Origin: Bacteroidales bacterium
Lineage (GTDB): Bacteria; Bacteroidota; Bacteroidia; Bacteroidales; UBA932
Direction of reading: 5' to 3'
NCBI GenBank assembly: GCA_024691765.1
Contig: JAILNI010000028.1
Coordinates: 1-64,000 of the forward strand
Length of the DNA stretch: 64,000 nt
The notes under the pieces were generated by a model. It saw only the letters and a list, made by a program, of their open reading frames with translations. It was not told the origin of the DNA and did no database searches. The first letter of the stretch is position 1. Each line of letters begins with the position of its first letter. The translations under genes were made by a program, and so were the position numbers. This document shows, piece after piece, positions 44,216 through 53,662 of the stretch.

Positions 44216-46564
44216 ATGAAACGGATTGGAACAGTATTGACAGCCCTGGCGCTGATTACCGCGGCGGCATCCTGCTCGCAGCGCTTTGAACTCGATATCC
44301 CCCTTGCGCTTAACCGCGCGGAGATGCGTTTCGACGCATCGGGCAATTCCTACTACGTGCTAGTTTATTGCCATGGTGAGTGGACCGCATCCCTGGATAA
44401 GGATGTTCCCTGGGTGTCGCTTTCCCGTACATCCGGCAGCGGCAACTCCCAGATAATGGTTACTGCCGACCTTAACCGCGGCGTATCCCGTGGCGTAAGC
44501 CTTTGGGTAAAAAGCGGCTCCCTTTCAAAGGAGATGTATATCTCACAGAAGAGTGCTAGTGCCGATGTGGGTAACTTCAGCCTTGTGGAGGAAGGAGTCG
44601 AGATGCTTCGCGGAGCTTCCATCGGGCGCATCGCCTTCGGCACGGACCTGGATAAATCTACTCTCGCGGGGGTGGAGACCAGTGTGGAATATGAGCCCGA
44701 GGATGCTCAACCGTGGATTCACGACATCGTGATAGAAGACACGCGCGTCACTTTCCGGGTAGACGAAAATACCTCGGGTGCAGCGCGCAGCGCCACTATC
44801 TCGTTTACTTTTCCGCTGGCCCGTTGGGATACTCCGGTCAAGGCCTCCTTCAAGGTGAACCAGTCGGTGGATGAACCTGCCGAAATAGGCGCCTCCCTTT
44901 CGGCCCTGAACGACGGCACTCAGCCGGTATGGGAGGAGGGCGACCGGCTTATGCTTCTCGACACCGACGGCAGCAGTACGGTTCCCGCCGAAGTGTATGC
45001 ATCCGGCGGCGCTCAGGCTACCCTTCTTTTCAATGCCGATGCTGTTCAGGCCGGTATCCTTGGAGGAGCTTATCCCGAAGATTACATTGATCGCTGGAGC
45101 GGAGGAAAGGTATATATAAAGATGCCTCAGGAGCGGCCCTTTGTCCCGACGCTGGAAAAAGCTGCTCATCTGGCCGTTCTCTCAGGCCGTAAGGTTGGTG
45201 AATCCGTACAGTTCAGCGCCGCCGGCGCCCTTTTGAAACTCAACCTTCAGGGAGAGGGCACGCTGCAGCGGCTGAGTCTGCTGGCGTCCAGTCCGATAAG
45301 CGGCGATGGAACGTTGGATATGACGCTGGAAAAGCCCGCCTACGTGCCCGGGACTGAGGGTAGTCCGCAGATAGACATACAGATTCCCGCAGAAGGCGTA
45401 GCTCTTCCGGCAACTTTGTATGTGGCCATTCCTGAAGGAGATCTGGGCTCCATCCTTATAAGCGCCGTTACCAGCGCCTGGAGCGGCTGTCTATATGGCA
45501 ATGCCCAGAAAGCCGGTGTGGCGGGAGACGTCATCCCCATGCAGGAGATAAACTTCACTATCCCTTCCCAGGCGAAAGACCTTACTCAGGGAGACGCCTG
45601 GGCCAACTGCTTCCTCGTGGAGAACCAGGAACAGGACACTTACAGCATTGACCTGCGTAAGCCGGACGGCAGCAAGGTGACCGGCGCCGAACTCTGCTCC
45701 ATTCTCTGGCAAACCACCCCCGGGGTTATAGATTATCTGGCGATTGATGCCGCAACGGGGAAGTTGTACTTCAGGAAGAGCGCAGCCAATCCCGGCAGCG
45801 CCCACGTGGCAGTGAGCGATAACGGGGGTTCTGTCAAGTGGAGCTACCACATCTGGGCGCCTGCAGATTCCGTGGAAACCCGGAGAATAGGCAACTATAC
45901 CTTTATGGACCGTAATCTCGGCGCCGTCATGGCCGCCGCTACCGATTTCTCGAACGCTTCCATAGGTATGCATTACCAGTGGGGACGCAAGGATCCTTTC
46001 CCGCCTGCGACCGGTATGGCGGCTTCCGGCAACGGGAATCGCTCGAAGGTATATCCCGACAACATCGTCTTCGTGGTTGCCCAGGACGGCGTGACCCAGG
46101 AAGAGGCTGATGCTACGCCCAACACTTATTATTGGGGCCGCGAAGGAAAAGGAAAGCAGGACTGGCGGAAAACCCAGGACGACAACCTATGGGCCGCAGC
46201 CGCTTCCAATGCCAACCCGTGTCCCCATGGATGGAAAGTTGCCTCCAATGATGAACTTGGCCTGCTTCCGGAACGCCTGAAAGCCTCCGAATATGTTTCC
46301 AAGGTGGGTATTGTCATAAAGGACGACGATAATAAGGATATGCTGTTCGTACCAGGCGGAGCCTACCGCAGGACTACTCACGCGACCAGCGAACTGGCCA
46401 ATATGAGCGACGGATGGATATGGTCTTCCACCCCGTGCGCTATGGAAGATTACAGGGGATCATATCGCCTGTGGTTCCAAAACCCCGTCAATAACCGCCG
46501 CATCGATACCAGTTATCCACAGCGGCGTTGGGGCGGAAATGTAAGATGCGTAAAAGTTCAATAG
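44216..46564 (+). CDS. BACON-type surface lipoprotein with C-terminal FISUMP-like domain
   Basis: ATG 44216 follows the SusD stop by 1 base and gives a lipoprotein signal (TALALITAAASC). A BACON domain spans about 25-115 (WTASLDKDVPWVSLSRTSG, ending MYISQKS), followed by further Ig-like or beta-rich modules. Residues about 560-782 resemble the Fibrobacter succinogenes major paralogous (FISUMP) domain: YTFMDRNLGAV, NPCPHGWKVASNDEL, WIWSSTP and GGNVRCVK. In SusC/D loci such proteins occupy the SusE/F position and bind glycan at the surface. Preferred to an earlier in-frame ATG inside susD. 782 residues. Confidence 0.8.
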   Translation: MKRIGTVLTALALITAAASCSQRFELDIPLALNRAEMRFDASGNSYYVLVYCHGEWTASLDKDVPWVSLSRTSGSGNSQIMVTADLNRGVSRGVSLWVKSGSLSKEMYISQKSASADVGNFSLVEEGVEMLRGASIGRIAFGTDLDKSTLAGVETSVEYEPEDAQPWIHDIVIEDTRVTFRVDENTSGAARSATISFTFPLARWDTPVKASFKVNQSVDEPAEIGASLSALNDGTQPVWEEGDRLMLLDTDGSSTVPAEVYASGGAQATLLFNADAVQAGILGGAYPEDYIDRWSGGKVYIKMPQERPFVPTLEKAAHLAVLSGRKVGESVQFSAAGALLKLNLQGEGTLQRLSLLASSPISGDGTLDMTLEKPAYVPGTEGSPQIDIQIPAEGVALPATLYVAIPEGDLGSILISAVTSAWSGCLYGNAQKAGVAGDVIPMQEINFTIPSQAKDLTQGDAWANCFLVENQEQDTYSIDLRKPDGSKVTGAELCSILWQTTPGVIDYLAIDAATGKLYFRKSAANPGSAHVAVSDNGGSVKWSYHIWAPADSVETRRIGNYTFMDRNLGAVMAAATDFSNASIGMHYQWGRKDPFPPATGMAASGNGNRSKVYPDNIVFVVAQDGVTQEEADATPNTYYWGREGKGKQDWRKTQDDNLWAAAASNANPCPHGWKVASNDELGLLPERLKASEYVSKVGIVIKDDDNKDMLFVPGGAYRRTTHATSELANMSDGWIWSSTPCAMEDYRGSYRLWFQNPVNNRRIDTSYPQRRWGGNVRCVKVQ

Positions 46565-46566
46565 TC

Positions 46567-48828
46567 ATGCGGATTTTACGAGAAATATGCGTGTTGGGAG
46601 CCGTTGCATTTCTGGCGGCTTCGTGTGGCAAAGATGTTTATGAGAGGCCCATTCATCTGGGCAGTGGTCTCGGCTTCCCGGAGAAGGAGTATATCCTCGG
46701 GGCCGAAGCCGGGCAGCTGGCCATCCCGGTAATAGCCACCCGGGAATTCAAGGTGTCCACTGATGCGTCCTGGCTTACGGTACCCCGGACCGCTCCTGCC
46801 GGCCGGGAAGGCTTCCTTGTCCGTTATACGGCCAATACGTCTCTGCCTCGTGCGGCCAGGGTGGTGATCGCCATCGAAGAGACCAACCATAGGGACACGG
46901 TAGTCCTGCGTCAGAAAGGCGCGGTGACGCCAGTCCTGACCATGTCTTCTCCGGCGATTATGTTAAACGGTTCCAAGGGCGGGAAGTGTGAGATCGCCCT
47001 GGAAACCAATCTTCAGGATTCGGACCTGGTTCTTTCCTGGAACAGCGAGGGAAATGAGGAATGGATCAGTGACGTTAGTGTACAGGGCGGGAAACTGAAG
47101 TTCTCATATCTGGCCAATCCCCTTGAGAACAAGCGCCACGGGAACATTGACATAAGCTATGCCGACGCTTTCGGAAAAGTGCTCCGGATTCCTTTCCAGA
47201 TCAGTCAGCTTTCAAGTTCCGATCTGCCCGGACAGAGCCTGACCCTGCAGGAATTCTGCGCCATGGCCACCGAAGAGGGGACGGAGATAGAAGACGACCT
47301 TGTGATAGAGGGTATTGTGGTGAGTGACAGGGAAAACGGCAACTGCGGAGACAATACCCAGCTTTCCGTGACATCCATAGATTACAGCGTCTGCGAAAGA
47401 ACAGTCTACCTTGAGGCGGTTGACGGATCATGCGGCCTGTGCATGGTTACCAGGACGGCAGAAGACAACATTTTCCTCCAGGGAGACAGGGTAAAGTGGT
47501 CCGTACGCGGAACAGTCCTCAGTAAATCCAAGGTACTTGACCCTGCCGTCGATCCGGTGTTCTACACTCTTAACGGAGTAAAGTGCAGTATGACCCTCGA
47601 GAGCGAGCGCCTGGGCCGGGAAGGCATTCCTGTCAAAGAAAAGTATATCGGCAACCTTACCGATGGAGACATTTTCACATACGTGACCATCAAGGATTGC
47701 GAACTGCCGGTGCGGAAAGGCCCCCTTACGCCTGTGAGCGAGAAGTTTACCTCCGCGACGGGCTCGAACAAGGTTGCCAAGTTCGGTATTCTGCTTCACG
47801 ATATATGCGGCGGCAGCATGTATTTATACACCAACACCACCTGTCCCTACCGCCGCGACGGTTCCGTCCTGCCCCAGGGGAGCGGCAAGGTGAGCGGGGT
47901 CGTGGTGCACGAACTGTATCCCCGTTTCAGCTATATGGACAACGGCTCTGCCGACGAAGAAACCTGGGGAAACATTGGCCGTTACCAGCTGCGGCATACC
48001 ACAAGGGAAGACTTCGCCCTTGCCCAGACTATGGAGGAGGCGTCGTTCAGCGCCATCCTCTGCGAATGGACCTCCATCGAGGGCAAAAATCTGACGAAGT
48101 ATTACGCCACCGACGGAGACAGGACGGCCTATTTTGACTACAGTTTCGTGTACTCGGATAGCTACACGGACGGAAGGGCCGGAACTCTTCCCATCAATAC
48201 CATGACGGACTATTCCTATCTGGGTCCGCTGAATGAAGAAAATCCCGACGGAAGAATTCCTTCGGAGGAAGGATCGGCCTGGAGCACCAACCTCACGGTG
48301 AGGAACGGTGCACCGCAGTACACCACGCTGGTGTTCTCCACGGCTGGCATCAGTTCTTCCCGAATGAGCATGCAGATATGCTCCATGAACTATTACTGGT
48401 CCAAAACCCAGAAAATAGGCGACGATCCCATGTATCTGGAAGGGCCCCGCTACTGGTGGGTGGAATACTCTCTGGACGGAGAAAACTGGACCCCGGCAGC
48501 CCGGTACTCTCTTCCGGATTTCTGTCAGACTTCGCCCATGACCCAGCTCTGGCAGACTGCAGGTTACAAGCCGGTGAACATTCCGCTTCCGGCCTCCAAA
48601 CTGCTGGGCAGGGAAAAGGTATGGGTCCGGATTATTCCCGATGCCGCTATGCAGACCGGCAGCCAGACGGCTTATCTGGACCCGGCCATCGTGTATCCGG
48701 CTTCCGGTTCCTTCCCCAGCGCCTGGAATTACATAGGCATTCGTTACAACACCGTGGATCCGCCTGCAACCGACTTTGGCGGCGGCAGCGACATAGACGG
48801 CCTGGATCCCATTGACTATAACTGGTAA
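46567..48828 (+). CDS. BACON/DUF5689-type surface lipoprotein
   Basis: The chosen start 46567, 2 bases after the previous stop, gives MRILREICVLGAVAFLAASC, a lipoprotein signal. ATG 46546 is an alternative that would overlap the upstream gene. BACON-like Ig domains cover about 25-210 (FKVSTDASWLTV; AVTPVLTMSSPAIML). From about 220 the chain LTLQEFCAMATEEGTEIEDD then VIEGIVVSDRENGN matches DUF5689, an OB-like surface domain. The C-terminal part is a beta-sandwich with WVEYSLDGENW. It is probably a second surface glycan-binding protein. 753 residues. Confidence 0.75.
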   Translation: MRILREICVLGAVAFLAASCGKDVYERPIHLGSGLGFPEKEYILGAEAGQLAIPVIATREFKVSTDASWLTVPRTAPAGREGFLVRYTANTSLPRAARVVIAIEETNHRDTVVLRQKGAVTPVLTMSSPAIMLNGSKGGKCEIALETNLQDSDLVLSWNSEGNEEWISDVSVQGGKLKFSYLANPLENKRHGNIDISYADAFGKVLRIPFQISQLSSSDLPGQSLTLQEFCAMATEEGTEIEDDLVIEGIVVSDRENGNCGDNTQLSVTSIDYSVCERTVYLEAVDGSCGLCMVTRTAEDNIFLQGDRVKWSVRGTVLSKSKVLDPAVDPVFYTLNGVKCSMTLESERLGREGIPVKEKYIGNLTDGDIFTYVTIKDCELPVRKGPLTPVSEKFTSATGSNKVAKFGILLHDICGGSMYLYTNTTCPYRRDGSVLPQGSGKVSGVVVHELYPRFSYMDNGSADEETWGNIGRYQLRHTTREDFALAQTMEEASFSAILCEWTSIEGKNLTKYYATDGDRTAYFDYSFVYSDSYTDGRAGTLPINTMTDYSYLGPLNEENPDGRIPSEEGSAWSTNLTVRNGAPQYTTLVFSTAGISSSRMSMQICSMNYYWSKTQKIGDDPMYLEGPRYWWVEYSLDGENWTPAARYSLPDFCQTSPMTQLWQTAGYKPVNIPLPASKLLGREKVWVRIIPDAAMQTGSQTAYLDPAIVYPASGSFPSAWNYIGIRYNTVDPPATDFGGGSDIDGLDPIDYNW

Positions 48829-50918
48829 TGCGTATGAAAAAGATATTTCTGTATATGACTATAGCCCTGGCGGCTGTTTCCTGCGCCAGGGAAATGCCCG
48901 GAAAGGAAGAATGTGCAGTCGACCAGGTACGCGTGCCTTTGACCTTCCGCGCCGATGTCGTTGCTACCAGAACCTCCCTGGGTTCCGACTGGAGCGTGTC
49001 CTGGTGCGAGGGAGACCAGGTGAAGATTCTCTGGGTCGGCGGCGAAACCGTCACTGAGGCCAGCCTGGAAGGCGGAAAAGCCTATTTCAGTGCCGCTGTG
49101 GATGAAGTGCAGGAGTATTACGCCGTATATCCTGCTTCCATAGAGGCCAGTGTGGGTGTGGACGGGAAACTGTCTTTAGTTCTTCCTTCCAGCCAGACGG
49201 GCCGTTTCGAGGACTGCGCGGTCATCGTCGCCCATACTACCCGTGAATCCCTTGATTTCGGCAAGTTCAAGAGCGCAGCGGGCCTGATTCGTTTCGCCAT
49301 AGCGGATCCCGCCGTTACACGCGTCCGTTTCTGCGGAGCTGGCGAAGAGCCGGTAGGCGGTACCGTGGTTGCCGATGCGTCTCTTTCCTGTGAGACCGTT
49401 CCAGGCAGTACAGCTGTGGATGTGGCTGTCGCCGGGGCGGGGACCTACTATATGAGCGTCCTTCCCGGTGTGCAGCTTACGTCCGGAATATGTTTCCAAC
49501 TGGGAACGGATGAGAAATGGCTGGGTACCGCGTCGTCTCCGACACCGGCCACAATCCAGGCCGGCCAGGTACTGCTGGTAACCGCATCTCTGGAAGATAA
49601 GCTGGTGGTGGAAGGCGATATTTACATTACGGAACCCGAAGCACTCCGGAGTCTGCTTTCCAACCCGGCATCGGCTAGCAAACTGGATGGCCATACCGTC
49701 CATGTTAGTGCGGAAACCTATGACTTGGCTGTCGGCGAAACAGGCCTGAGCCTGAACTTCGAATCGGCTACTACCGTGAAGATCATTGCCGAAGAAGGGA
49801 CGGTCTTCACCACCTCGCTTACAGGCGCCGAGGGCTGCATTCTGACGGTCGCCTCTGCCAATGTGAACCTGGATATCGAAGGCGTTACTTTCTCGGGAGG
49901 ATCGCATGAGGGAACTGGAGGGGCGCTGTGCCTCACAAAGGGCTCCCATTCCTTTAAACACTGCATTTTCTCCAACAATCAAACCACTTCCGCGACGAAC
50001 GAAAAAACCGGTGGCGCCGTTTACGTAGGCGGCGATGCTTCGGCCGCTTTTGAAAGCTGCAAATTTACCGGCAATAAAACGGCCATTACCGGTGGCGGCG
50101 CCCTTGCGGTGTATACTTCCGCGAAGGTGACCGTCCTGGACTGTGACTTTACGGGCAATATTTCTCATACCGGAGCCGCATATGTCGGGAATGGCGGTGC
50201 TATTCTGCAGAAGAAGGCCGGCAATGTCCTATATATTGTCAATTGCCGATTCAGTGGAAACGGGACCGCTACCAACGGACCGGATCTGTTCTCGTCGGCG
50301 GGTGCCGCCCTTTTCCTGTACAACAGCACTTTCGCCCATCCGCTGAATCCGGACGCCAAATCGGCAAATAGAGGTTCGGCCAGGTCGAACGTGCCTTCTT
50401 TCGTGGCTAACTGCACCTTTGTGGTAGAAGTGGACGAAAAGGAGGCGGGAGCCGGAACTTCCAATGGCCTGATGGCTTTCGGGCAGAGTAATAACAACGA
50501 GTTTGTGGGCAACCTGATGCTGTCCAATGCCGGTTATTCTTTTGGCGTCGGCGCAAAATATACTTCCACCACCACCAAACAGGCCACCACGAAAGGCCAC
50601 AACGTTTACAGTGAAGCTCCCAAGATTGTCCTGACCGACGGGGGAAATAATACGGACCTTACCGGGATCCGTACGGCCGATGTGGTTTCCAGCACGGTCC
50701 TTGCATCCGATGGTCTGCTGCATTGGGATGGCCCGGCTGCGAAGTTTTCCGGTTACCAGGCGGCGACTGCAGAACGTATGGCATCGGTCATCAAAGCCTA
50801 TCCCGATGTAGGTAACGATTTCTATAACTGGCTCGTGGCCAAGGGAGTCTTTGGAAAGGATGCTGCCGGAACCGACCGCGGCGATTCATGGTGGCCAGGC
50901 GCATACCAGGGGTTGTAA
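48828..50918 (+). CDS. Surface lipoprotein: fimbrillin-like domain plus parallel beta-helix
   Basis: Two starts are possible: ATG 48828 (overlapping the previous stop by 1 base) or ATG 48834. Both give a lipobox Cys in IALAAVSC. The N-terminal about 250 residues (ADVVATRTSLGSDWSVSW, YYAVYPASIEAS) resemble the fimbrillin-like domain of the 36025-38730 protein. Residues about 280-600 form a right-handed beta-helix with GGALCLTKGSHSFKHCIFSNN and similar repeats. The two proteins therefore share one architecture, about 12 kb apart. No catalytic motif is visible, so binding is the likelier role. Confidence 0.75.
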   Translation: MRMKKIFLYMTIALAAVSCAREMPGKEECAVDQVRVPLTFRADVVATRTSLGSDWSVSWCEGDQVKILWVGGETVTEASLEGGKAYFSAAVDEVQEYYAVYPASIEASVGVDGKLSLVLPSSQTGRFEDCAVIVAHTTRESLDFGKFKSAAGLIRFAIADPAVTRVRFCGAGEEPVGGTVVADASLSCETVPGSTAVDVAVAGAGTYYMSVLPGVQLTSGICFQLGTDEKWLGTASSPTPATIQAGQVLLVTASLEDKLVVEGDIYITEPEALRSLLSNPASASKLDGHTVHVSAETYDLAVGETGLSLNFESATTVKIIAEEGTVFTTSLTGAEGCILTVASANVNLDIEGVTFSGGSHEGTGGALCLTKGSHSFKHCIFSNNQTTSATNEKTGGAVYVGGDASAAFESCKFTGNKTAITGGGALAVYTSAKVTVLDCDFTGNISHTGAAYVGNGGAILQKKAGNVLYIVNCRFSGNGTATNGPDLFSSAGAALFLYNSTFAHPLNPDAKSANRGSARSNVPSFVANCTFVVEVDEKEAGAGTSNGLMAFGQSNNNEFVGNLMLSNAGYSFGVGAKYTSTTTKQATTKGHNVYSEAPKIVLTDGGNNTDLTGIRTADVVSSTVLASDGLLHWDGPAAKFSGYQAATAERMASVIKAYPDVGNDFYNWLVAKGVFGKDAAGTDRGDSWWPGAYQGL

Positions 50919-52672
50919 TGAGAAGACTGCTTGCATATCTTGGGCTGTTGCTCCCCCTGCTGGCTGCGGCAGGGCCGATGCCCCGTTTCAAGGCAGGGAC
51001 CTACAACGTATGCACCAGCGATTCCCGTCTGAAAACCGTAAAGGGTAATCCGGATGTGAGTGAACAGCGTCTTTGGTGCAACAGCTGCACTGCGGTTGGC
51101 GACATGCTGGTCCATCTCGACTGCGACATAATCGGCCTTCAGGAAATATGCGACAGCATCTGGAACGGTCCGCAGAATATACGCGAAGACGTTGCATCCA
51201 AGGGTCTTGACTACGAGTGGATACTCTATCCCAACACCAGGCACGGACATATTTCCTACGACGATGCCATTGGATACAAGCCGGAGGTGTTCGAGTGTCT
51301 GGATAACGGCATTTTCTGGATGGGAGGTGTCTTTGACCGGCCGGAAATGGCAGAAGGCGCTCCGAAAGGCAGCATGCGTCCTGCCGTATGGGCGCATATG
51401 AAACACCGTGCCTCGGGCCGTGAGTTTTATTTCCTGAGCACCCATCTGGTAGTCTCCCGCAAGCAGGAGGACGGAAGCTGGAGCCACGAAGGAAACAAGT
51501 ACAATGCCCAGCAGTTGAGGAAATGGCTGGAGAAAAACCTCCCTTACGACATGCCAGGCATACTGGTGGGTGATATGAATGTGGATGACAAGGCCAAGCA
51601 CTGGGCCTCTCTGGCCCAGGTGCCGTTCATGGACGTGAAACTGTATATGGCCCACGCGGGACGCCTGTCCGGAGACGCAAAAACCTGGGGAACGCAGGAC
51701 AATAAGGATGAGAACGGTTACAGTAAGTGGTGGCCGGACCATATAATGGTAAACGGCTTCCGTCCGCTGGATTATGTTATCGACCGCGGCAGGTTCCCGA
51801 CAGCGGACGGCACGCTCCACTATCCGTCGGATCACCTTCCGCTCACCTGTGAGGTGGAGTTCAGGGACTATTCTCCAAGTGGCCTGAACACTCCTGCACG
51901 GGGCAGAAAAGCCGTCAGGGCGATGTCCTTCAATGTCCGATATTTCAACAATAACGTGGACTACGAAAACGGATGGGACCACCGCAAGCAGGCCATTACG
52001 GCAATGCTGGAGGATGTAAAGCCTGATGTGATGGGTACACAGGAGATCACGGACTACCAGATTGCCTATCTGGATGCCAGGTCGCCGGCCTATAAACACG
52101 TGGGTATTTTCCGCGAGCCGGACGGCAAAAAGGAGTGCGCCAGTCTTTACTACAACACGGAAACGGTGGAATTGCTGGAATGGGGCGGTTTCCACCTCAG
52201 CGAGACTCCCGGCGTTCCTTCCCTGGGATGGGATGCCCAGGTCAAGCGCACGGCGGTATGGGGGAAACTCCGGATGAAGGATACCGGCAAGGAGTTCTTC
52301 TTTGTCACCACCCACCTCGACCACAAGGGCCAGACGGCCCGTGAGAAGGGAATGGACCTGATTCTGGATACCCTTAAGGTCCTCAATTCGAAGAAACTTC
52401 CCTGCATTATCGTCGGAGACTTCAATTCCACCGACGACAATCCTGCCCTCAAGCGTATTGCGGGAGAAATGAAGAATGCCCGGCTCACGGCCTCTTCTTC
52501 CGACACCAAATACGCTTTCAATGGTTTCGGAAAATCCTGGACCGGCAATATCGACCATATCTGGTACAAGGGCTTCAGGAAATGTGCGAACTACAAGGTC
52601 ATCAGCCGCAAGTACCTGCATATCAATTATATATCGGATCATTATCCAATTATTGCAGATCTGGAGTTATGA
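50918..52672 (+). CDS. Exported protein with two tandem EEP (DNase I-like) domains
   Basis: ATG 50918 overlaps the previous stop by 1 base. A hydrophobic signal (LLAYLGLLLPLLAAAG) is followed by two endonuclease/exonuclease/phosphatase domains. Domain 1 (about 24-320) has AGTYNVC, Glu76 in IIGLQEICDSIW, LSTHLV, VGDMNVDD, and Asp305/His306 in YPSDHLP. Domain 2 (about 334-584) has MSFNVRYF, Glu376 in MGTQEI, VTTHLD, VGDFNSTDDN, and Asp574/His575 in ISDHYP. All metal and catalytic residues of both are intact. The domains are not close copies: domain 2 resembles stand-alone bacterial EEP hydrolases, while domain 1 shares the CD-x-x-G-x-QE(I/V)-CDSIW form with other EEPs of this locus. Phosphodiester or phosphomonoester hydrolysis is expected, substrate unknown. 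Confidence 0.88.
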   Translation: MRRLLAYLGLLLPLLAAAGPMPRFKAGTYNVCTSDSRLKTVKGNPDVSEQRLWCNSCTAVGDMLVHLDCDIIGLQEICDSIWNGPQNIREDVASKGLDYEWILYPNTRHGHISYDDAIGYKPEVFECLDNGIFWMGGVFDRPEMAEGAPKGSMRPAVWAHMKHRASGREFYFLSTHLVVSRKQEDGSWSHEGNKYNAQQLRKWLEKNLPYDMPGILVGDMNVDDKAKHWASLAQVPFMDVKLYMAHAGRLSGDAKTWGTQDNKDENGYSKWWPDHIMVNGFRPLDYVIDRGRFPTADGTLHYPSDHLPLTCEVEFRDYSPSGLNTPARGRKAVRAMSFNVRYFNNNVDYENGWDHRKQAITAMLEDVKPDVMGTQEITDYQIAYLDARSPAYKHVGIFREPDGKKECASLYYNTETVELLEWGGFHLSETPGVPSLGWDAQVKRTAVWGKLRMKDTGKEFFFVTTHLDHKGQTAREKGMDLILDTLKVLNSKKLPCIIVGDFNSTDDNPALKRIAGEMKNARLTASSSDTKYAFNGFGKSWTGNIDHIWYKGFRKCANYKVISRKYLHINYISDHYPIIADLEL

Positions 52673-53658
52673 AAAAGGCAACAGTCATACTGCTTCTGTT
52701 CCTCTGTGTGAACCTTGCCGCGGCCCCCAAGGGAAAGGCGCCGCTGCGGGCGGGCACCTACGACGTGTCCAACTCCTTCAACCGCCGTGTGCAGGCGGAG
52801 AAGGGGAAAATGTCGGAACAGCGTATGTGGTGTTACAGTTCCATTGCCATAGCTGATGCCATAATAGAAGCGGATTGCGATATCCTGGGCATTCAGGACG
52901 TTTGTGACAGCATAGCGGGAAGACGTGAGGGCGCGGTCCCTCTGATAGACATCATAAAGGAGCGCGGAGGTGATTACGACTGGCTTGTGCTGAGTAACGC
53001 CAATCCTAATTTCCCGATAGAAGGACCATTGGCCAACGGCACCGGCATAATCTGGAGGGCATCCCGCTTTGAGTTGAAGGACTGGGGAATCCAGTGGCTG
53101 AGCGGAATATACGATAAACCGGGACGGGCCAAGAATCTTAAGTACGGCGGAAACAACTCATCCTTCATGTGGGTGAAACTCTATGATTCCCAGGCCGGTA
53201 AAGAACTGGTCTTCGTAAGCGCCAGTCCAAGCGGGCCCACCCAGTATGACAAAGGAGAGAAGGTTGTTTATCACGAGATCAACATTGCCAACTGCAGCAA
53301 TCTTCTCCTTCAGTTGCAGGCGGATGTGGTCTCGAAGGGTATGCCTTCTATAATAGCCATCAATGCCCATAACGCCCCGTCCCACGATGGATACAAGGCT
53401 CTTACCGGAGGACGTTGGCTGGACGTTCACGACAGATTGCACGAGGAAGGTTCCCTCAGCGAAGAAGCTGCCGGAGTGAAAAACTGCTGCAATACGCCCG
53501 ACGAAAAGAAACTGTCCGGAGGCAGGCCGGACCATATCCTGGTGGACGGACTGGATATTGTAGATTACAAAGTGTTAAGAAAGAAATATCCCACGGCCGA
53601 TGGAACGCTTCATTATCCATCCCTCCATTTTCCTGTAGTGGCCGAACTTCAGTATTGA
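52669..53658 (+). CDS. Degenerate EEP-fold paralogue (predicted pseudoenzyme)
   Basis: The ATG at 52669 overlaps the previous stop (ATGA) and gives a signal peptide (MKKATVILLLFLCVNLAAA). The 329 residues align along their length with EEP domain 1 of the preceding protein (AGTYDVSNSFNRR, DCDILGIQDVCDSI, RPDHILVDG, TADGTLHYPS). The catalytic positions have changed: Asn to Asp32, Glu to Asp77, the THL His segment to SASPSG, GDMN to an INAH segment (Asn232, His234), and SDH to SLH (Leu319, His320). The fold should persist but phosphoesterase activity is unlikely. It could be a binding or regulatory paralogue. The reading frame is intact, so it is not simple decay. Confidence 0.82.
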   Translation: MKKATVILLLFLCVNLAAAPKGKAPLRAGTYDVSNSFNRRVQAEKGKMSEQRMWCYSSIAIADAIIEADCDILGIQDVCDSIAGRREGAVPLIDIIKERGGDYDWLVLSNANPNFPIEGPLANGTGIIWRASRFELKDWGIQWLSGIYDKPGRAKNLKYGGNNSSFMWVKLYDSQAGKELVFVSASPSGPTQYDKGEKVVYHEINIANCSNLLLQLQADVVSKGMPSIIAINAHNAPSHDGYKALTGGRWLDVHDRLHEEGSLSEEAAGVKNCCNTPDEKKLSGGRPDHILVDGLDIVDYKVLRKKYPTADGTLHYPSLHFPVVAELQY

Positions 53659-53662
53659 TGAG

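Noticed and set aside
50822..52642. A 606-codon open frame on the - strand.
   Set aside because: It is antisense to the tandem-EEP gene with two intact catalytic sets.
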